Positions 33,052-43,484 are shown, counted from the first letter of the stretch. The stretch is DNA of 64,000 nucleotides from Streptomyces uncialis (GCF_036250755.1 NZ_CP109583.1:5801001-5865000); one strand, 5' to 3'. Program-made: numbers and translations. The notes: generated from the letters alone by a model not told the origin.

Positions 33052-34881
33052 TTACTCCGAGCAGACCGCCTTGTCCGCTTCGACCTTCTGGATGCCCTCC
33101 GGCGCCTTCGTCGGAGCGTTGACCGGTACCCCCGCGCTCTTGAAGTCCTTGCCGAGCGTCAGCACGATCGCGGGCAGGCCCTGCGCGTTCTCCTCGCTCT
33201 CGCCCGGCTTCATCGCGGACGCGGGCAGACCCATGACCTCCGCCAGCCTGCGGGCCTGATCGGCCTGGTCAGGGGCGTAGGCGAGCTGGGTCTTGGCGAC
33301 CTCGGCCGGTGCGTTGCCGAGCTGGGTGGACTTGAGCACGCCCTCATTGTTCTGGAGCCAGGTGAGAGTTTCCTGAGCGGATCCCGCGGGGGCGCCGCCG
33401 TTGTAGACGTTCACCCGGACCTCGGCGGGGTCGGACTTCGGCCCTTCGAGGAGTTTCGCCTGGGCGGCCTTCGCCTTCTTCGCGTCGGCCTTCTCCTGCT
33501 GCTTGACCTCGGTCAGCGACACATCGTCGCGGATCATCGCGAACAGCGGTTCGGCCTTGACGGGTTCGACGACGACGGTCGTCGGCACCTCCTCGGCCGG
33601 GTTGTCCTCGACGGGGAGCGTGGTGAAGGTGATGTTCTTCGGGTTCACCTTCTTCATCTCCAGCCCCACGTCCTTGAGCTTGTTGATGCTGCCGATCCCC
33701 GTGTCGACCTCCAGCGCCTTCGTCGCCGCCTCGGCGAGGTCGAGCATCTTGGTCGGGCTGGACAGCGTCGAGTCGGACTTCAGCTTGCGCATCAGCGAAC
33801 CGAGGAACTGCTGCTGCACCTGGATGCGGTCGAGGTCGCTGCGGTTGCCGAAGCTGTCGCGGGTGCGGACGAACGCGAGCGCCTGCTCGCCCTCGATGGT
33901 GTGCTTGCCCGCGGAGAGCTTCAGATGCGACTTGGGGTCGTCGATGTCCTTGGCGACACAGACCTCGACGCCGCCCACCGCGCTCGTCAGCGTCTTCACC
34001 GCGTCGAAGTCGGCCAGCATGAAGTGGTCGACCTGCACCCCGGTCAGCTCCGTGACCGTCCGCATCGCGCAGCCCGCGTCCCGGCCGCCCTGGCCGAGGC
34101 TGGTGTTGAAACGCACCTGGACCGAACCGGGGACCACCTTGGTGGAGCCGTCCGACTGCTTCGTCGGGCAGTCGGGGATGTCCGTGATGAGGTCCCGGGG
34201 GATGCTCATGACCGTCGCGTTCGAGCGGTCCTTGGACACATGCAGCAGCAAGGTCGTGTCGGCGTGACCGGCGCTGTTCTTGTCGCCGTAGCCGCCGTTC
34301 CCCTCACCGGTCCGCTTGTCGGTGCCGATCACCAGGATGTTCACGGCCTTGTCCTTGCTGAACCCCTTGGCGCCCGCGCTGCCGACATCGGTGGTCTTGA
34401 TGTTGCTGTTCAGATGCTCCAGATACAGATACGCGGAGGTGCCCGCGCCGACCAGGACCACGGCGAGCGCGCCACTGCCCCAGATCAGCACCCGCTTGCC
34501 CCGGGACTTCTTCGGCGGCCTCTTGCGCGCCGCCTTGCCCCGGCGGCGGTCCGGCGGCTCCGGCGGCGCGGCCCGGCGCCTGCGCTGACCGGGAAGATCA
34601 CGGGTGCCGGACTCGTCACGGGACGGCGCGGAGGAACGGGAGCGGGACCCCGGCTGCCCGGGGCGCTCGCCCCTGGACGCACGGCGGCCCGCGGGGTCGG
34701 AGGGCTGCCGGGGCCCGGGCGCGCGTGCGGCCCCCGGCCGGGGAGCCCGACGCGGGGTCGGCACACTCGACTGCTCCGGGGAACTGTCGAGCCGAAGCTC
34801 GTAGTCACCGGTCTCTGGATTCAGTACCCACTGGTCTGCGGGGTCGATGTCGTCCCCCCGCCCATGGCCTTGCGCGTCCAC
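33052..34881 (-). CDS. LCP family ligase 4 with C-terminal LytR domain
   Basis: 609 residues from GTG 34881 (VDAQGHGRGDD), preferred over a longer frame to 34953 because GGAGG lies 12 bp upstream. The conserved N-terminal DQWVLNPETGDYELRLD is typical of Streptomyces LCP proteins. One membrane segment (~127-147, VLIWGSGALAVVLVGAGTSA) and the LCP domain (NILVIGTDKRTGEG, DTTLLLHVSKDRSN, VMSIPRDLITDIPDC, ALAFVRTRDSFGN) follow. LytR_C is seen in EVRVNVYNGGAPAGSAQETL. It is the most similar of the four to ligase 3, so the pair probably arose by duplication. Confidence 0.92.
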   Translation of the reverse strand: MDAQGHGRGDDIDPADQWVLNPETGDYELRLDSSPEQSSVPTPRRAPRPGAARAPGPRQPSDPAGRRASRGERPGQPGSRSRSSAPSRDESGTRDLPGQRRRRAAPPEPPDRRRGKAARKRPPKKSRGKRVLIWGSGALAVVLVGAGTSAYLYLEHLNSNIKTTDVGSAGAKGFSKDKAVNILVIGTDKRTGEGNGGYGDKNSAGHADTTLLLHVSKDRSNATVMSIPRDLITDIPDCPTKQSDGSTKVVPGSVQVRFNTSLGQGGRDAGCAMRTVTELTGVQVDHFMLADFDAVKTLTSAVGGVEVCVAKDIDDPKSHLKLSAGKHTIEGEQALAFVRTRDSFGNRSDLDRIQVQQQFLGSLMRKLKSDSTLSSPTKMLDLAEAATKALEVDTGIGSINKLKDVGLEMKKVNPKNITFTTLPVEDNPAEEVPTTVVVEPVKAEPLFAMIRDDVSLTEVKQQEKADAKKAKAAQAKLLEGPKSDPAEVRVNVYNGGAPAGSAQETLTWLQNNEGVLKSTQLGNAPAEVAKTQLAYAPDQADQARRLAEVMGLPASAMKPGESEENAQGLPAIVLTLGKDFKSAGVPVNAPTKAPEGIQKVEADKAVCSE

Positions 34882-35463
34882 GGTTGTATGCGTCCTCCGT
34901 AAGGGCCCAGCGCAGCGCCTTCCCCCCTCGAAGGCACGCAGTGGATCAGTCACTCAGTGCACGACCATGCGACGGCCGCCCGCACCGGGATCGCTCACAC
35001 TATCCGCCCAGTTGGGCGCACAGCGAGGACGGTGACACATTCCACGTCCATACAACCGGGCAATATGGAGCATTTCTTCGGCCGTTGATCCGGTTCCCGC
35101 ATGTGTGTTTGCTCCCAGGCTGTCCGGATGTGGCCGTGGCACACTCGCGCTCGCGCGACGGCTGGGACATCTGGGACGGGCGGCGCCACGGGTCGGCCGG
35201 GCCCGGCCCCGGACCCGGCCGGCCCCTGAGATCCACCCCGCCGCACCCGTCGGCACTCAGTGCCGTGACCGGCGGGTCGTGGCGGTACGGGACGTGGCCG
35301 GTGGGGCGGTGGCGGTCGCGGTGGTGCTGGACGGTACGGGGTCGGCGTGGTCGCGGCGCTACCGGACGGGGCGGCCGGTCGTGGCGGGTCGTGGATGTGC
35401 GTGGTCGGGGTGCGGCGCTGCCGGAGGGGCGTGGCGGGTCGTCGTGGTCCGGGCGGTACGGGG
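34882..35463. other. Intergenic region upstream of LCP ligase 4
   Basis: 582 bp with no convincing gene. Reading towards LCP 4, a less GC-rich patch near 35030-35110 (with CTCCATATTGCCCGGTTGTA) may hold the promoter. The part from 35260 to 35460 is G-rich low-complexity sequence. Confidence 0.45.
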
Positions 35464-36219
35464 TCAGCGGGCCGTGGCCGTCACATGTTCGGTCTCGACG
35501 CGTTTCGCCAGCGCGTCGTCGTCGAGATCCCCGGAGTTGCGGCACAGCACCACGGAACCCCCGGCGGCCAGCGGCCCGTACAGTCCCGCCGCGAGCCCGT
35601 CCCAGGTGTCGTACCCGAGCAGCGACATCACCCGGGCGCCGGGGCCGACGATCCCGAGCCGCTCCGCGTCCGCCACCGCCCGCGCCACGACCTCCGCGCC
35701 GGAGTACTCCGCTCCCGCCACGATCAGCGCCGCCTCGTGCGGGTCGACCGGGGCGAAGGGGGCGAACCGGTCCCCCTGTGAGGGCACCTCGACCGCGTAG
35801 TCGGCGAACCCCTCGGGGGCCACCGGGAATCTGCCGCCCAGCGGGCGCAGCGCCAGCGCCACCCGTTCGCCGCCGCACGCGCGGGCCGCGTCCAGCGCGT
35901 CCGGACCGGCCACCACGGCGTCGGCGCGGCCCGCCGCGCCGCCGACATCGGCGACCGCTCCCACGGACGAGCAGGCCAGCAGCCATACCGCGGTCTGCCA
36001 GTGGGCGGGCAGCAGCAGCGCGACCCGGTCGCCGGGCTCCACGTTCAGCTCGCCCTGGAGCAGGTTCGCGGTCTTGGCCACCCAATTGGCGAAGGTGGCC
36101 ACCGACAATTCGACCCGTTCCCCGGTCGCGTCGTCGTAGAAGGTCACCAGCGGTCGGGACGGGTCCGCGGCAAGCGCGGATCGCAGCAGGTCGGCGGGGG
36201 TGCGATCGGAGGCGTTCAC
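35464..36219 (-). CDS. TIGR03089 family protein (AMP-binding-like fragment)
   Basis: 251 residues. It looks like a shortened acyl-adenylate-forming enzyme N-terminal domain: PLVTFYDDATGERVELSVAT, NWVAKTANLLQGELNVEPGD and RVALLLPAHWQTAVWLLAC, then MSLLGYDTWDGLAAGLYGPL. The ATP-binding P-loop and C-terminal lid of true ligases are missing. The conserved actinobacterial family TIGR03089 has this length, so this is the family's normal form and not a truncation. Its role is unknown; constant linkage to LCP and wall-polymer genes suggests an envelope function. Confidence 0.85.
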   Translation of the reverse strand: MNASDRTPADLLRSALAADPSRPLVTFYDDATGERVELSVATFANWVAKTANLLQGELNVEPGDRVALLLPAHWQTAVWLLACSSVGAVADVGGAAGRADAVVAGPDALDAARACGGERVALALRPLGGRFPVAPEGFADYAVEVPSQGDRFAPFAPVDPHEAALIVAGAEYSGAEVVARAVADAERLGIVGPGARVMSLLGYDTWDGLAAGLYGPLAAGGSVVLCRNSGDLDDDALAKRVETEHVTATAR

Positions 36220-36370
36220 GCGCGACAGGCTACGCGCCCCGGAGGGGGGACGCGCCCGCCCGGGGGAGCGGCCACAGGTCCGGGCGGGGGAACGGGCCGA
36301 CCCGCGCGGGTGGACAAGCGGTCGCGGGCAGACGGTTCGTCAGTTCTCCGATGGACAGATAAGAGTGCTT

Positions 36371-37774
36371 ATGTCAAAGATGAGGCGTATGCGTGGATTC
36401 CTAGCTTCCTCGGTCGGCGTCACCTGCGCGATCGCACTGGCCCTCCCGCTCGCCCTGCCCGCCGCGGCGCGGTCCGCGCCGCACCCGGACCCCGCCCCAC
36501 CGGACACCCCCGCCGCCCCCGCCGCACCGGCCCGTCCCGCGACCCCGGCCCGCCCTGCCGCCCCTTCTCCTCCCGTACCGCCGGGCGGCACCCAGTCCCT
36601 CGCGCTCGCTCCCCGCCCCGCCGACCGGGTGCGGCCGCCCGGCACCCCGGAGCAGGGTCTCGCCCCGCGCGGTGTCCGCCCCTTCTCCCTGGTCGGCGTG
36701 GTCTGGGAGGACGCCGCGGCGCAACTCGACGGCCGGGTGCAGGTCCGTACCCGCGCCACCGGCACCGCCGACTGGTCCGGCTGGCAGGACCTCGACGTCC
36801 ACCAGGGCGACCACGGCGCCGACCCCGGTTCCGACGAGGCCCGTCCCGGCCGCGTCCGGGGCGCCACCGCCCCGCTGTGGGTCGGCGACTCGGACGGGGT
36901 GGAGGCCAGGGTCACCGGCCACCCGTCCGACGACCGCACCCACCCCGGCCATACGTCCCCCGGCCGCGACCGCGCCGCCGCGCTGCCCCGGGGCCTGCGC
37001 CTGGAACTGGTCGACCCGGGCCCCGAACCAGGGTCCGAGTCCGGGTCCGGCGGCGATTCCGAGTCCGACCCCGCGCCCCGGGCCGGTGCCGCATCCAGGG
37101 TCGGTGCCGCGCCCCGGGCCGTGGCCGCCGAGCCCCCCCGCGCCCGCGTGGCCGCCCCCGCCAAGCGCTACATCGGCCCCCGCCCCGGGATCGTCAGCCG
37201 GAAGAAATGGGGCGCCGACGAGGGCCTGCGGGACCGGGGCTTCGTGTACACCACGTCCGTCAAGGCGGCCTTCGTCCACCACAGCGCCACCGGCAACAAC
37301 TACCGCTGCTCCCAGTCGCCTTCGGTCATCCGCGGTATCTACCGCTACCACGTGCGGAGCAGCGGCTGGCGGGACCTCGGCTACAACTTCCTCATCGACA
37401 AGTGCGGCACCGTCTACGAAGGGCGGGCCGGGGGAGTGACCAAGGCGGTCCTCGGGGCCCACACCCTCGGCTTCAACGCGAAGACCATGGGCATCGCGGT
37501 GCTCGGCTCCTACGGACGGACCAAGGTGCCCTCCGCCGCCGTCAAGGCGATCGCCAAGCTCACGGCCTGGAAGCTGGGGCTGTACGGAGCCAATCCGAGG
37601 GGCAAGACATATCTGACGTCGGGCGGTGGCAATCTGTACCGAAAGGGAAAGAAGGTTCGGCTCCATGTGATCTCCGGGCACCGTGACGGCTTCAACACGG
37701 CGTGCCCGGGAGCCCGCCTCTACAGCAAGCTCGGCACCGCCCGCAGTACCTCGGCCCGACTGCAAGGACGCTGA
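36371..37774 (+). CDS. Secreted N-acetylmuramoyl-L-alanine amidase (PGRP type)
   Basis: 467 residues from ATG 36371. A signal peptide spans ~1-35 (FLASSVGVTCAIALALPLAL), followed by a Pro/Ala-rich linker and a region with WEDAAAQLDGRVQVRTRATG, then a second low-complexity linker. The C-terminal PGRP/amidase_2 domain (~265-460) has RKKWGADEGL, the zinc ligands AAFVHHSATGNNY and ISGHRDGFNTACPG, and the YRYHV.. region DLGYNFLIDKCGTVYEGRAG. It should cut the MurNAc-L-Ala bond of peptidoglycan outside the cell. A hairpin follows the stop. Confidence 0.92.
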   Translation: MSKMRRMRGFLASSVGVTCAIALALPLALPAAARSAPHPDPAPPDTPAAPAAPARPATPARPAAPSPPVPPGGTQSLALAPRPADRVRPPGTPEQGLAPRGVRPFSLVGVVWEDAAAQLDGRVQVRTRATGTADWSGWQDLDVHQGDHGADPGSDEARPGRVRGATAPLWVGDSDGVEARVTGHPSDDRTHPGHTSPGRDRAAALPRGLRLELVDPGPEPGSESGSGGDSESDPAPRAGAASRVGAAPRAVAAEPPRARVAAPAKRYIGPRPGIVSRKKWGADEGLRDRGFVYTTSVKAAFVHHSATGNNYRCSQSPSVIRGIYRYHVRSSGWRDLGYNFLIDKCGTVYEGRAGGVTKAVLGAHTLGFNAKTMGIAVLGSYGRTKVPSAAVKAIAKLTAWKLGLYGANPRGKTYLTSGGGNLYRKGKKVRLHVISGHRDGFNTACPGARLYSKLGTARSTSARLQGR

Positions 37775-37830
37775 TCACGCAACCGTCAGGCCCCTGACCG
37801 CGTCTGCCGGGCGAGCGGTCCGCACACACC

Positions 37831-37858
37831 GGCCGGCCGGAGACGAGTCCGGCCGGCC
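37831..37858. terminator. Hairpin between amidase and nucleotidyltransferase genes
   Basis: Perfect 11-bp arms GGCCGGCCGGA and TCCGGCCGGCC with a 6-nt loop, 56 bp after the amidase stop and 25 bp before the next start. It could terminate transcription or attenuate entry into the downstream gene. Confidence 0.6.
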
Positions 37859-37883
37859 CCGGCAGAAGGCAGGGACGAGACAG

Positions 37884-38966
37884 GTGACAGAAGCGATTCT
37901 CCTGGTCGGTGGCAAGGGCACCAGACTCCGTCCGCTCACGGTCAACACCCCCAAGCCGATGGTCCCCGCGGCCGGGGTGCCGTTCCTGACCCACCAGCTG
38001 GCCAGGGCGAGGGCCGCGGGCATCGACCACATCGTGCTCGCCACGTCCTACCTCGCGGAGGTCTTCGAGCCGTACTTCGGCGACGGCTCCGCGCTGGGGC
38101 TGCGGCTGGAGTACGTCACCGAACGCGAGCCGCTCGGCACCGGCGGGGCCATCCGCAACGCCGCCTCCCGGCTGGCCGCCGGGCCCGACGACCCGGTCGT
38201 CGTCTTCAACGGCGACATCCTCACCGGGCTCGACATCCGCGCGCTGATCGCCGCGCACGGGACGAGCGGCGCGGACATCTCCCTGCACCTCACGAAGGTC
38301 GCGGACCCGCGGGCGTACGGGCTCGTGCCCACGGACCCGACGGGCCGGGTGACCGCGTTCCTGGAGAAGCCGCAGACCCCCGAGGAGATCGTCACCGACC
38401 AGATCAACGCGGGGGCGTACGTCTTCCGCCGGTCGGTCGTCGACACCATCCCGGCCGGGCGCCCGGTCTCCGTGGAGCGCGAGACGTTTCCCGGCCTGCT
38501 GTCGTCCGGCGCCCATCTCCAGGGCATGGTCGACTCGACGTACTGGCTGGACCTCGGCACCCCGGCGGCGTTCGTACGGGGTTCCGCGGACCTGGTCCTC
38601 GGGCGGGTGCCGTCCCCGGCGGTGCCCGGCCGCTGCGGGGACCGGCTGGTGCTGCCCACGGCGCAGGTCGCGTCGGACGCGAAGCTGAGCGGCGGGACGG
38701 TGATCGGGCACGGGGCGCGGGTGGGCGCGGGGGCGCGGATCACCGGCAGTACGGTGCTGTCCGGGGCGGTCATCGCGCCGGGGACGGTGATCACCGACTC
38801 GATGATCGGGGCGCGGGCGCGGATCGGGGCGCGGACGACGCTGCGGGACACGGTGGTGGGGGACGACGCGCGGGTCGGGGCCGACAACGAGTTGCGGGAC
38901 GGGGCCCGGGTCTGGTGCGGCGCGGCGCTCCCGGCGGGCGCCCTCCGCTTCTCCCCTGACCGGTAG
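37884..38966 (+). CDS. Sugar nucleotidyltransferase (mannose-1-phosphate guanylyltransferase-like)
   Basis: 360 residues from GTG 37884. The nucleotide-binding signature VGGKGTRLRPLTVNTPKPM opens the protein. FNGDILTGLD supplies the metal-binding Asp, and LEKPQTPEE and DLGTPAAF complete the catalytic domain. The C-terminal ~100 residues form a left-handed beta-helix of hexapeptides (VIGHGARVGAGARITGSTVL). Such enzymes make GDP-mannose or dTDP/UDP-sugars for glycan assembly. The mannose genes 15-19 kb downstream (manB, manA) favour GDP-mannose, but the substrate is not proven by sequence. Confidence 0.88.
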   Translation: MTEAILLVGGKGTRLRPLTVNTPKPMVPAAGVPFLTHQLARARAAGIDHIVLATSYLAEVFEPYFGDGSALGLRLEYVTEREPLGTGGAIRNAASRLAAGPDDPVVVFNGDILTGLDIRALIAAHGTSGADISLHLTKVADPRAYGLVPTDPTGRVTAFLEKPQTPEEIVTDQINAGAYVFRRSVVDTIPAGRPVSVERETFPGLLSSGAHLQGMVDSTYWLDLGTPAAFVRGSADLVLGRVPSPAVPGRCGDRLVLPTAQVASDAKLSGGTVIGHGARVGAGARITGSTVLSGAVIAPGTVITDSMIGARARIGARTTLRDTVVGDDARVGADNELRDGARVWCGAALPAGALRFSPDR

Positions 38967-38989
38967 CCCGTAGCGGTTGCCGCTTGCTG

Positions 38990-40000
38990 TCGCTCCTCGG
39001 GTGCGGGCCTGTCCTCGGTCTGTCCGGGTGGGCGTACTTGTCCCTGTGCGGGTCGCTCGGTGGGTGCGCAGTTCCCCGCGCCCCTGGGTTTCCTGTGCTG
39101 GGCGTACTTCGTTCCTGTGCCGTCGTTCGTGGGGTGCGCAGTTCCCCGCGCCCCTTTGGGGCGCGTTCTGCCGTCTTTCGGGTCGGTGCCGGTCGGGATT
39201 CTCCGTCCTCGATCCGACACGCTCGGTACGACGTCCAGCACAGCCACTGAAGCATCGGAGTCTGCGAGCAGAGATTCCCGCCCACCCCCTCCCGCAGCCA
39301 TGCGACTGCACGAGGAGGAGGCTGAGACGCCCCCAAAGGGGCGCGGGGAACTGCGCAAAAGACGAGGGCAGACCCGCACCCGAAGAGCGACCGCAATGGG
39401 GCACCCCCCAGGGGCGCGGGGAACTGCGCACCCCCGGACGTACCCGCACAGGAAGCAGGTACGTCCAGGTGTGGAACCCCAGAAGCGCCAGCGAAGGCGA
39501 CCCGCGGGGAACTGCGCGAGCAACCAAGGACCACCCGCACCCGAACGGGAACCGCAAGGGGCGCAACCTAAGGGGCGCGGGGAACTGCGCGAAAACGAGG
39601 ACGGCCCCGCCCCCGAAGAACAACCGCAATGGGGCAGCATCCAGGGGCGCGAGGAACTGCGCACCCCCGTCCGACCGGCACAGCAACAGGTACGTCCAGG
39701 TATGGAACCTCAGGGGCGCGGGGAACTGCGCGAGCAACTAAGGACCACCCGCACCCGAACGGGAACCGCAAGGGGCGCGACCTAAGGGGCGCGGGGAACT
39801 GCGCAAAACGAGGACGGCCCCGCACCCGACGGACAACGGACCCGGGGGCAGCATCCAGGGGCGCGGGGAACTGCGCACCCCCGGACGTACCCGCACGGGA
39901 ACAAGTACGTCCAGGTGTGGAACCCCAGAAGCGCCAGCGAAGGCGACCCGCACAGGAAACCTCGGAAGCGCAAGCGAAGGCGACCCGCCGGACCGGAGGG
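38990..40000. repeat. Composite intergenic repeat region C
   Basis: Between the convergent nucleotidyltransferase and DNA glycosylase genes. The core (about 39136-39356) contains GGTGCCGGTCGGGATTCTCC, GATCCGACACGCTCGGTACG and GCATCGGAGTCTGCGAGCAG. Left arm: GCGCAGTTCCCCGCGCCCC at about 39066 and 39136. Right arm: GGGGCGCGGGGAACTGCGC at about 39338, 39412, 39569, 39641 (GAGG variant), 39714, 39786 and 39858, spacing ~72 bp. GAAGCGCAAGCGAAGGCGAC-like copies are near 39484, 39930 and 39967. Everything open here is repeat-derived, not coding. Confidence 0.9.
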
Positions 40001-40001
40001 G

Positions 40002-41033
40002 TCAGAGGAGGCCGATGTCGGTGCGGGGCATCTTCGGGTGGCGCCGGGCCGGGGCCACCCCGGACAGCAGGATCAGCCGACAGGCCCTGTGCCGCTGCCC
40101 GGCGTAAGGCGCCAACAGCTCCAGCATGCCGTCGTCGTCCACGTCCCGGTCCCCCGCGAGGGCGTACCCCACGACCCCGGGAAGGTGCAGGTCCCCGACC
40201 GTCACACAGTCCGCCGCCCCATGACTGCGCTGCACGACCTCCGCCGAGGTCCAGGGCCCGACGCCCGCGACGAGCTCCAGCCGGGCCCGCGCGGCCTCGG
40301 GCGCCAGCCCGGTGGCCTGCTCCAGCCGCCCGGCCACCCGCACGGCCCGCAGCACGGTCGCGGCCCGCTTGTCGTCGACCCCGGCGCGGTGCCACTCCCA
40401 GGACGGCACCAGTACCCAGTCCCGCGCGCGGGGCATCACATGCAGCGACGGCACCCGCCGCCCGTCCGCCGCGGGCCCGGGCGCGACCTCCCCGAACCTG
40501 CGGACCAGCCGCCGCCACGCCCGGTACGCCTCGTCGGCGGTGACCTTCTGCTCCAGCACGGACGGGATCAGCGACTCCATGACCAGCCCGGTCCGGGTCA
40601 GCCGCAGTCCGGGCCGCCGCCGCCAGGTGTGCGCGACGACCCGGTGCCGGGGCACGAACTCGTCGGGCCGGTCCGCCCCGCCCAGCAGCTCCGGCAGCCG
40701 GTCCAGCAGCCACTCACCGCCGGGCCCCCACGCGATGCCCTCGACGTCCCCGCCCCGCGAGGCCACCCGCAGGGTGCCCGGCCCGGCGGGCGTCCGGCAG
40801 GCCCGCCACACGGACCCGTCGGGCATCGCGCGGAACGTGGGGTCACCGGGCCCGCGCCGCAGCGGCCCGAGCACGAGTCCCGGATCGACCGGTCCGGGCG
40901 GCGCCCACACCCGGGTACGTCCCGTGTCGTCCGCGTTCCGGCGGGGGCCCGACCCGGCGACGGGAGCGGGTACGCCGAGCTGCCCGCCGCGCACGGTCGT
41001 GCGCGTCGGTCGCGGTGCGTACCGTCCAGCCAT
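40002..41033 (-). CDS. DNA-3-methyladenine glycosylase II family protein
   Basis: 343 residues. The HhH-GPD fold is seen in SLIPSVLEQKVTADEAYRAW and LELVAGVGPWTSAEVVQRSH, with the catalytic Asp in the following VGDLHLPGVVG. The C-terminus (YAGQRHRACRLILL) closes the domain. It should excise alkylated purines in base-excision repair. The N-terminal ~100 residues are a second beta-rich module typical of actinobacterial members. Its 3' end abuts repeat region C. Confidence 0.88.
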   Translation of the reverse strand: MAGRYAPRPTRTTVRGGQLGVPAPVAGSGPRRNADDTGRTRVWAPPGPVDPGLVLGPLRRGPGDPTFRAMPDGSVWRACRTPAGPGTLRVASRGGDVEGIAWGPGGEWLLDRLPELLGGADRPDEFVPRHRVVAHTWRRRPGLRLTRTGLVMESLIPSVLEQKVTADEAYRAWRRLVRRFGEVAPGPAADGRRVPSLHVMPRARDWVLVPSWEWHRAGVDDKRAATVLRAVRVAGRLEQATGLAPEAARARLELVAGVGPWTSAEVVQRSHGAADCVTVGDLHLPGVVGYALAGDRDVDDDGMLELLAPYAGQRHRACRLILLSGVAPARRHPKMPRTDIGLL

Positions 41034-41120
41034 GGGGTCAGATCCGTATCCGGGGGTCAGGGGCCGCGGGCCGGCCGGGAGGGGCCCCGCGCGCGTGGGT
41101 ACGCCGCGGCGCCCGCCCCT

Positions 41121-42446
41121 TCACCGTACGTCGATGAACGCGTCGGCCTCCCGCGCGGGCCGTGGCCGGGGCTCCTCGGCGGGGTGCCCCACGGCGACCG
41201 CGCCCATGGGGTCCCAGTCGGCGGGCAGCCCGAGGACCTCCCGGACGACCTCGCGGCAGAACATCGTGGACGACACCCACGCGGAGCCCAGCCGCTCACC
41301 GGCCAGCGCGACGAGGAGGTTCTGCACCCCGGCGCCCATGGCGACGACGAACATCTCCCGCTCGGCCGCGTCCCGCCGGGCGTGCCCGTAGTGGTGCGCG
41401 CCGTCGGTCACCAGGCAGGGCACCACCAGATAGGGCGCGTTGCGCAGGACGTCGCCCCGGCGGACCCGTTTGGCGATGGACTCCTCCGGCTTGCCGTCCG
41501 CCCGCAGGTCCGCGATCCAGGCGTCCCGCATGGCGTCGAGCAGCGCGGTACGGGACGCGGCGCTCTCCAGCAGCACGAACCGCCAGGGCGTGGTGTGGTG
41601 CGGCGCGGGCGCGGTGACGGCGGCGGCGACCGCGCGGCGTACCGCTCCGGGGTCGACGGGCTCGTCGGTGAACGCGCGGATGGTGCGCCGCTGGGTGACG
41701 GCCTCGCGGACCGCCTCGGAGGTCCCCAGCCGGAACATGTCGTCGTACGCGGGACGGATCAGTTCCCGGGCGTCCGGTCCCGGACCGGTGCCGTCGGCGC
41801 CGGTCACGGTGTGCGGCAGCCCCCGCACCACGGCGACGGGCAGTCCCGCGGTCTTGCCCTTGACGAGGTCACCGGCGGCGGCGAGTTCGTCGGCGGTGGC
41901 GACGACGGTGGCGCTCAGCGGATTGCCGTGGCTGTCGGTGCCGCCCCGCAGATCGTCCAGCACATGGACGCCCGCCGCGCCGATGGCGATGTCGGTGAGG
42001 CCGTTGCGCCAGGGGCGCCCGGCGGTGTCGGTGACGAGGACGCCCACGGTGACCCCGAGGAGGTCCCGCAGCCCGTCCCGGACGGCCCGCGCGGACGCGT
42101 CGGAGTCCTCGGGCAGCAGCAGCACCGTCCCGGCGGGGGTGTTCGACGCGTCGACCCCGGCGGCGGCCATCACCAGGCCCTGCCGGTTCTCGACGATCCG
42201 CAGCGGGCCGCGGCGCGCGATCACGCGTACGGTCTCCGCGTCTATGGCGCTCTCGCGGTCGGCGGCGTCGAGCACCCGGCCCTCCGCCTTGGAGACGATC
42301 TTCGAGGTGACCAGGACGACATCGCCGTCGGCCAACGCGGGCTCGGCGGCGGCGATCAGCTTCGCCAGGTCGTCCCCGGCGGTCACCTCGCCGATCCCGG
42401 GCACCGCCCAGACCCGGAAGCCGTCCCGCGGCTGTGCGGTGCTCAC
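41121..42446 (-). CDS. fbiB: Coenzyme F420-0:L-glutamate ligase / dehydro-F420 reductase (FbiB)
   Basis: 441 residues, two domains. Residues ~1-245 are the CofE-type ligase ([40 protein letters not shown]), which adds glutamates to F420-0. Residues ~250-441 are an FMN nitroreductase-like domain ([35 protein letters not shown]), which in the mycobacterial enzyme reduces the dehydro precursor. The fusion is the normal actinobacterial form. Its ATG overlaps the fbiA stop by 4 bp. Confidence 0.95.
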   Translation of the reverse strand: MSTAQPRDGFRVWAVPGIGEVTAGDDLAKLIAAAEPALADGDVVLVTSKIVSKAEGRVLDAADRESAIDAETVRVIARRGPLRIVENRQGLVMAAAGVDASNTPAGTVLLLPEDSDASARAVRDGLRDLLGVTVGVLVTDTAGRPWRNGLTDIAIGAAGVHVLDDLRGGTDSHGNPLSATVVATADELAAAGDLVKGKTAGLPVAVVRGLPHTVTGADGTGPGPDARELIRPAYDDMFRLGTSEAVREAVTQRRTIRAFTDEPVDPGAVRRAVAAAVTAPAPHHTTPWRFVLLESAASRTALLDAMRDAWIADLRADGKPEESIAKRVRRGDVLRNAPYLVVPCLVTDGAHHYGHARRDAAEREMFVVAMGAGVQNLLVALAGERLGSAWVSSTMFCREVVREVLGLPADWDPMGAVAVGHPAEEPRPRPAREADAFIDVR

Positions 42447-43426
42447 GCGCGGACCTCTTCCGCCAGTGCCAGCGCCTCGCGCGCCATCCGCGCGGTGGCG
42501 TCGATGTCCGTCATCAGCAGGGGGACCGCGCGGCAGCGGATACCGGCGGCCTCCACGCGCGCGACGGAGCCCTCGTCCACGGTGTCGACCAGCCAGCCGT
42601 CCAGCAGGCCGGAGCCGTAGTGCTCCGCGACCGCCGCGGCGGTGGTCTCGACGCCGACAGCGGTCAGGACCTTGTCGGCCATCCCGCGCACGGGCGCGTC
42701 CCCGACGATGGGGGACAGGCCCACCACGGGGACGCCCGCGTCCGCGATGGCCTCGCGGATGCCGGGCACCGCGAGGATCGTGCCGATGCTGACGACCGGG
42801 TTCGACGGCGGGAACAGCACGACGTCGGCGCTCGCCAGCGCGTCGAGCACGCCCGGCGCGGGCTTGGCCCGGTCGGCGCCGACCGGGACGACGGCGTGCG
42901 CGTCCACGGAGGCGCGCAGCCGCACCCAGTACTCCTGGAAGTGGACCGCCTTGCGCTCACCCGCGCCGGGCTCGCCCTCGGGGACGGTGATCGCGACATG
43001 GGTCTCGATACGGTCGTCCGACATGGGGATGAGCCGTACCCCGGGCTGCCACCGCTCGCACAGGGCCTCGGTGACCGCGCTGAGCGGGTACCCCGCGGAC
43101 AGCATCTGCGTCCGCACGATGTGGGTGGCGAAGTCCCGGTCGCCGAGCCCGAACCAGCCGGGTCCCACGCCGTACGCCGCCAGCTCCTCCTTGACGTGGA
43201 ACGTCTCCTGCGAGCGCCCCCAGCCCTGCTCCTCGTCGATGCCGTCGCCCAGGGTGTACATCACCGTGTCGAGGTCGGGACAGACCTTCAGCCCGAAGAG
43301 GTGGATGTCGTCCCCGGTGTTGCCGATGACGGTGATGTCCGTGACCCCCGTGCCCTGTACGGCCTTCTTCAGACCGCGCAGGAACCGGGCTCCGCCGATA
43401 CCGCCTGCCAGAACCACAATGCGCAT
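42443..43426 (-). CDS. fbiA: 2-phospho-L-lactate (phosphoenolpyruvyl) transferase of F420 biosynthesis
   Basis: 327 residues from ATG 43426. It is the CofD/FbiA family: N-terminal [55 protein letters not shown], and the C-terminal [20 protein letters not shown] and [17 protein letters not shown]. It joins the phosphoenolpyruvyl or phospholactyl group to Fo to give (dehydro)F420-0, the step before FbiB. Translationally coupled to fbiB. Confidence 0.95.
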   Translation of the reverse strand: MRIVVLAGGIGGARFLRGLKKAVQGTGVTDITVIGNTGDDIHLFGLKVCPDLDTVMYTLGDGIDEEQGWGRSQETFHVKEELAAYGVGPGWFGLGDRDFATHIVRTQMLSAGYPLSAVTEALCERWQPGVRLIPMSDDRIETHVAITVPEGEPGAGERKAVHFQEYWVRLRASVDAHAVVPVGADRAKPAPGVLDALASADVVLFPPSNPVVSIGTILAVPGIREAIADAGVPVVGLSPIVGDAPVRGMADKVLTAVGVETTAAAVAEHYGSGLLDGWLVDTVDEGSVARVEAAGIRCRAVPLLMTDIDATARMAREALALAEEVRA

Positions 43427-43484
43427 ACGGCCAAGTCTGTCAGGCGGGTACGACAACGCGGGGCCCGGCCGTGGGCGGCTCCGC

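Noticed and set aside
36401..37765. Long minus-strand frame opposite the PGRP amidase gene
   Set aside because: It is a GC-bias shadow; the plus strand has a signal peptide, zinc ligands and family motifs.
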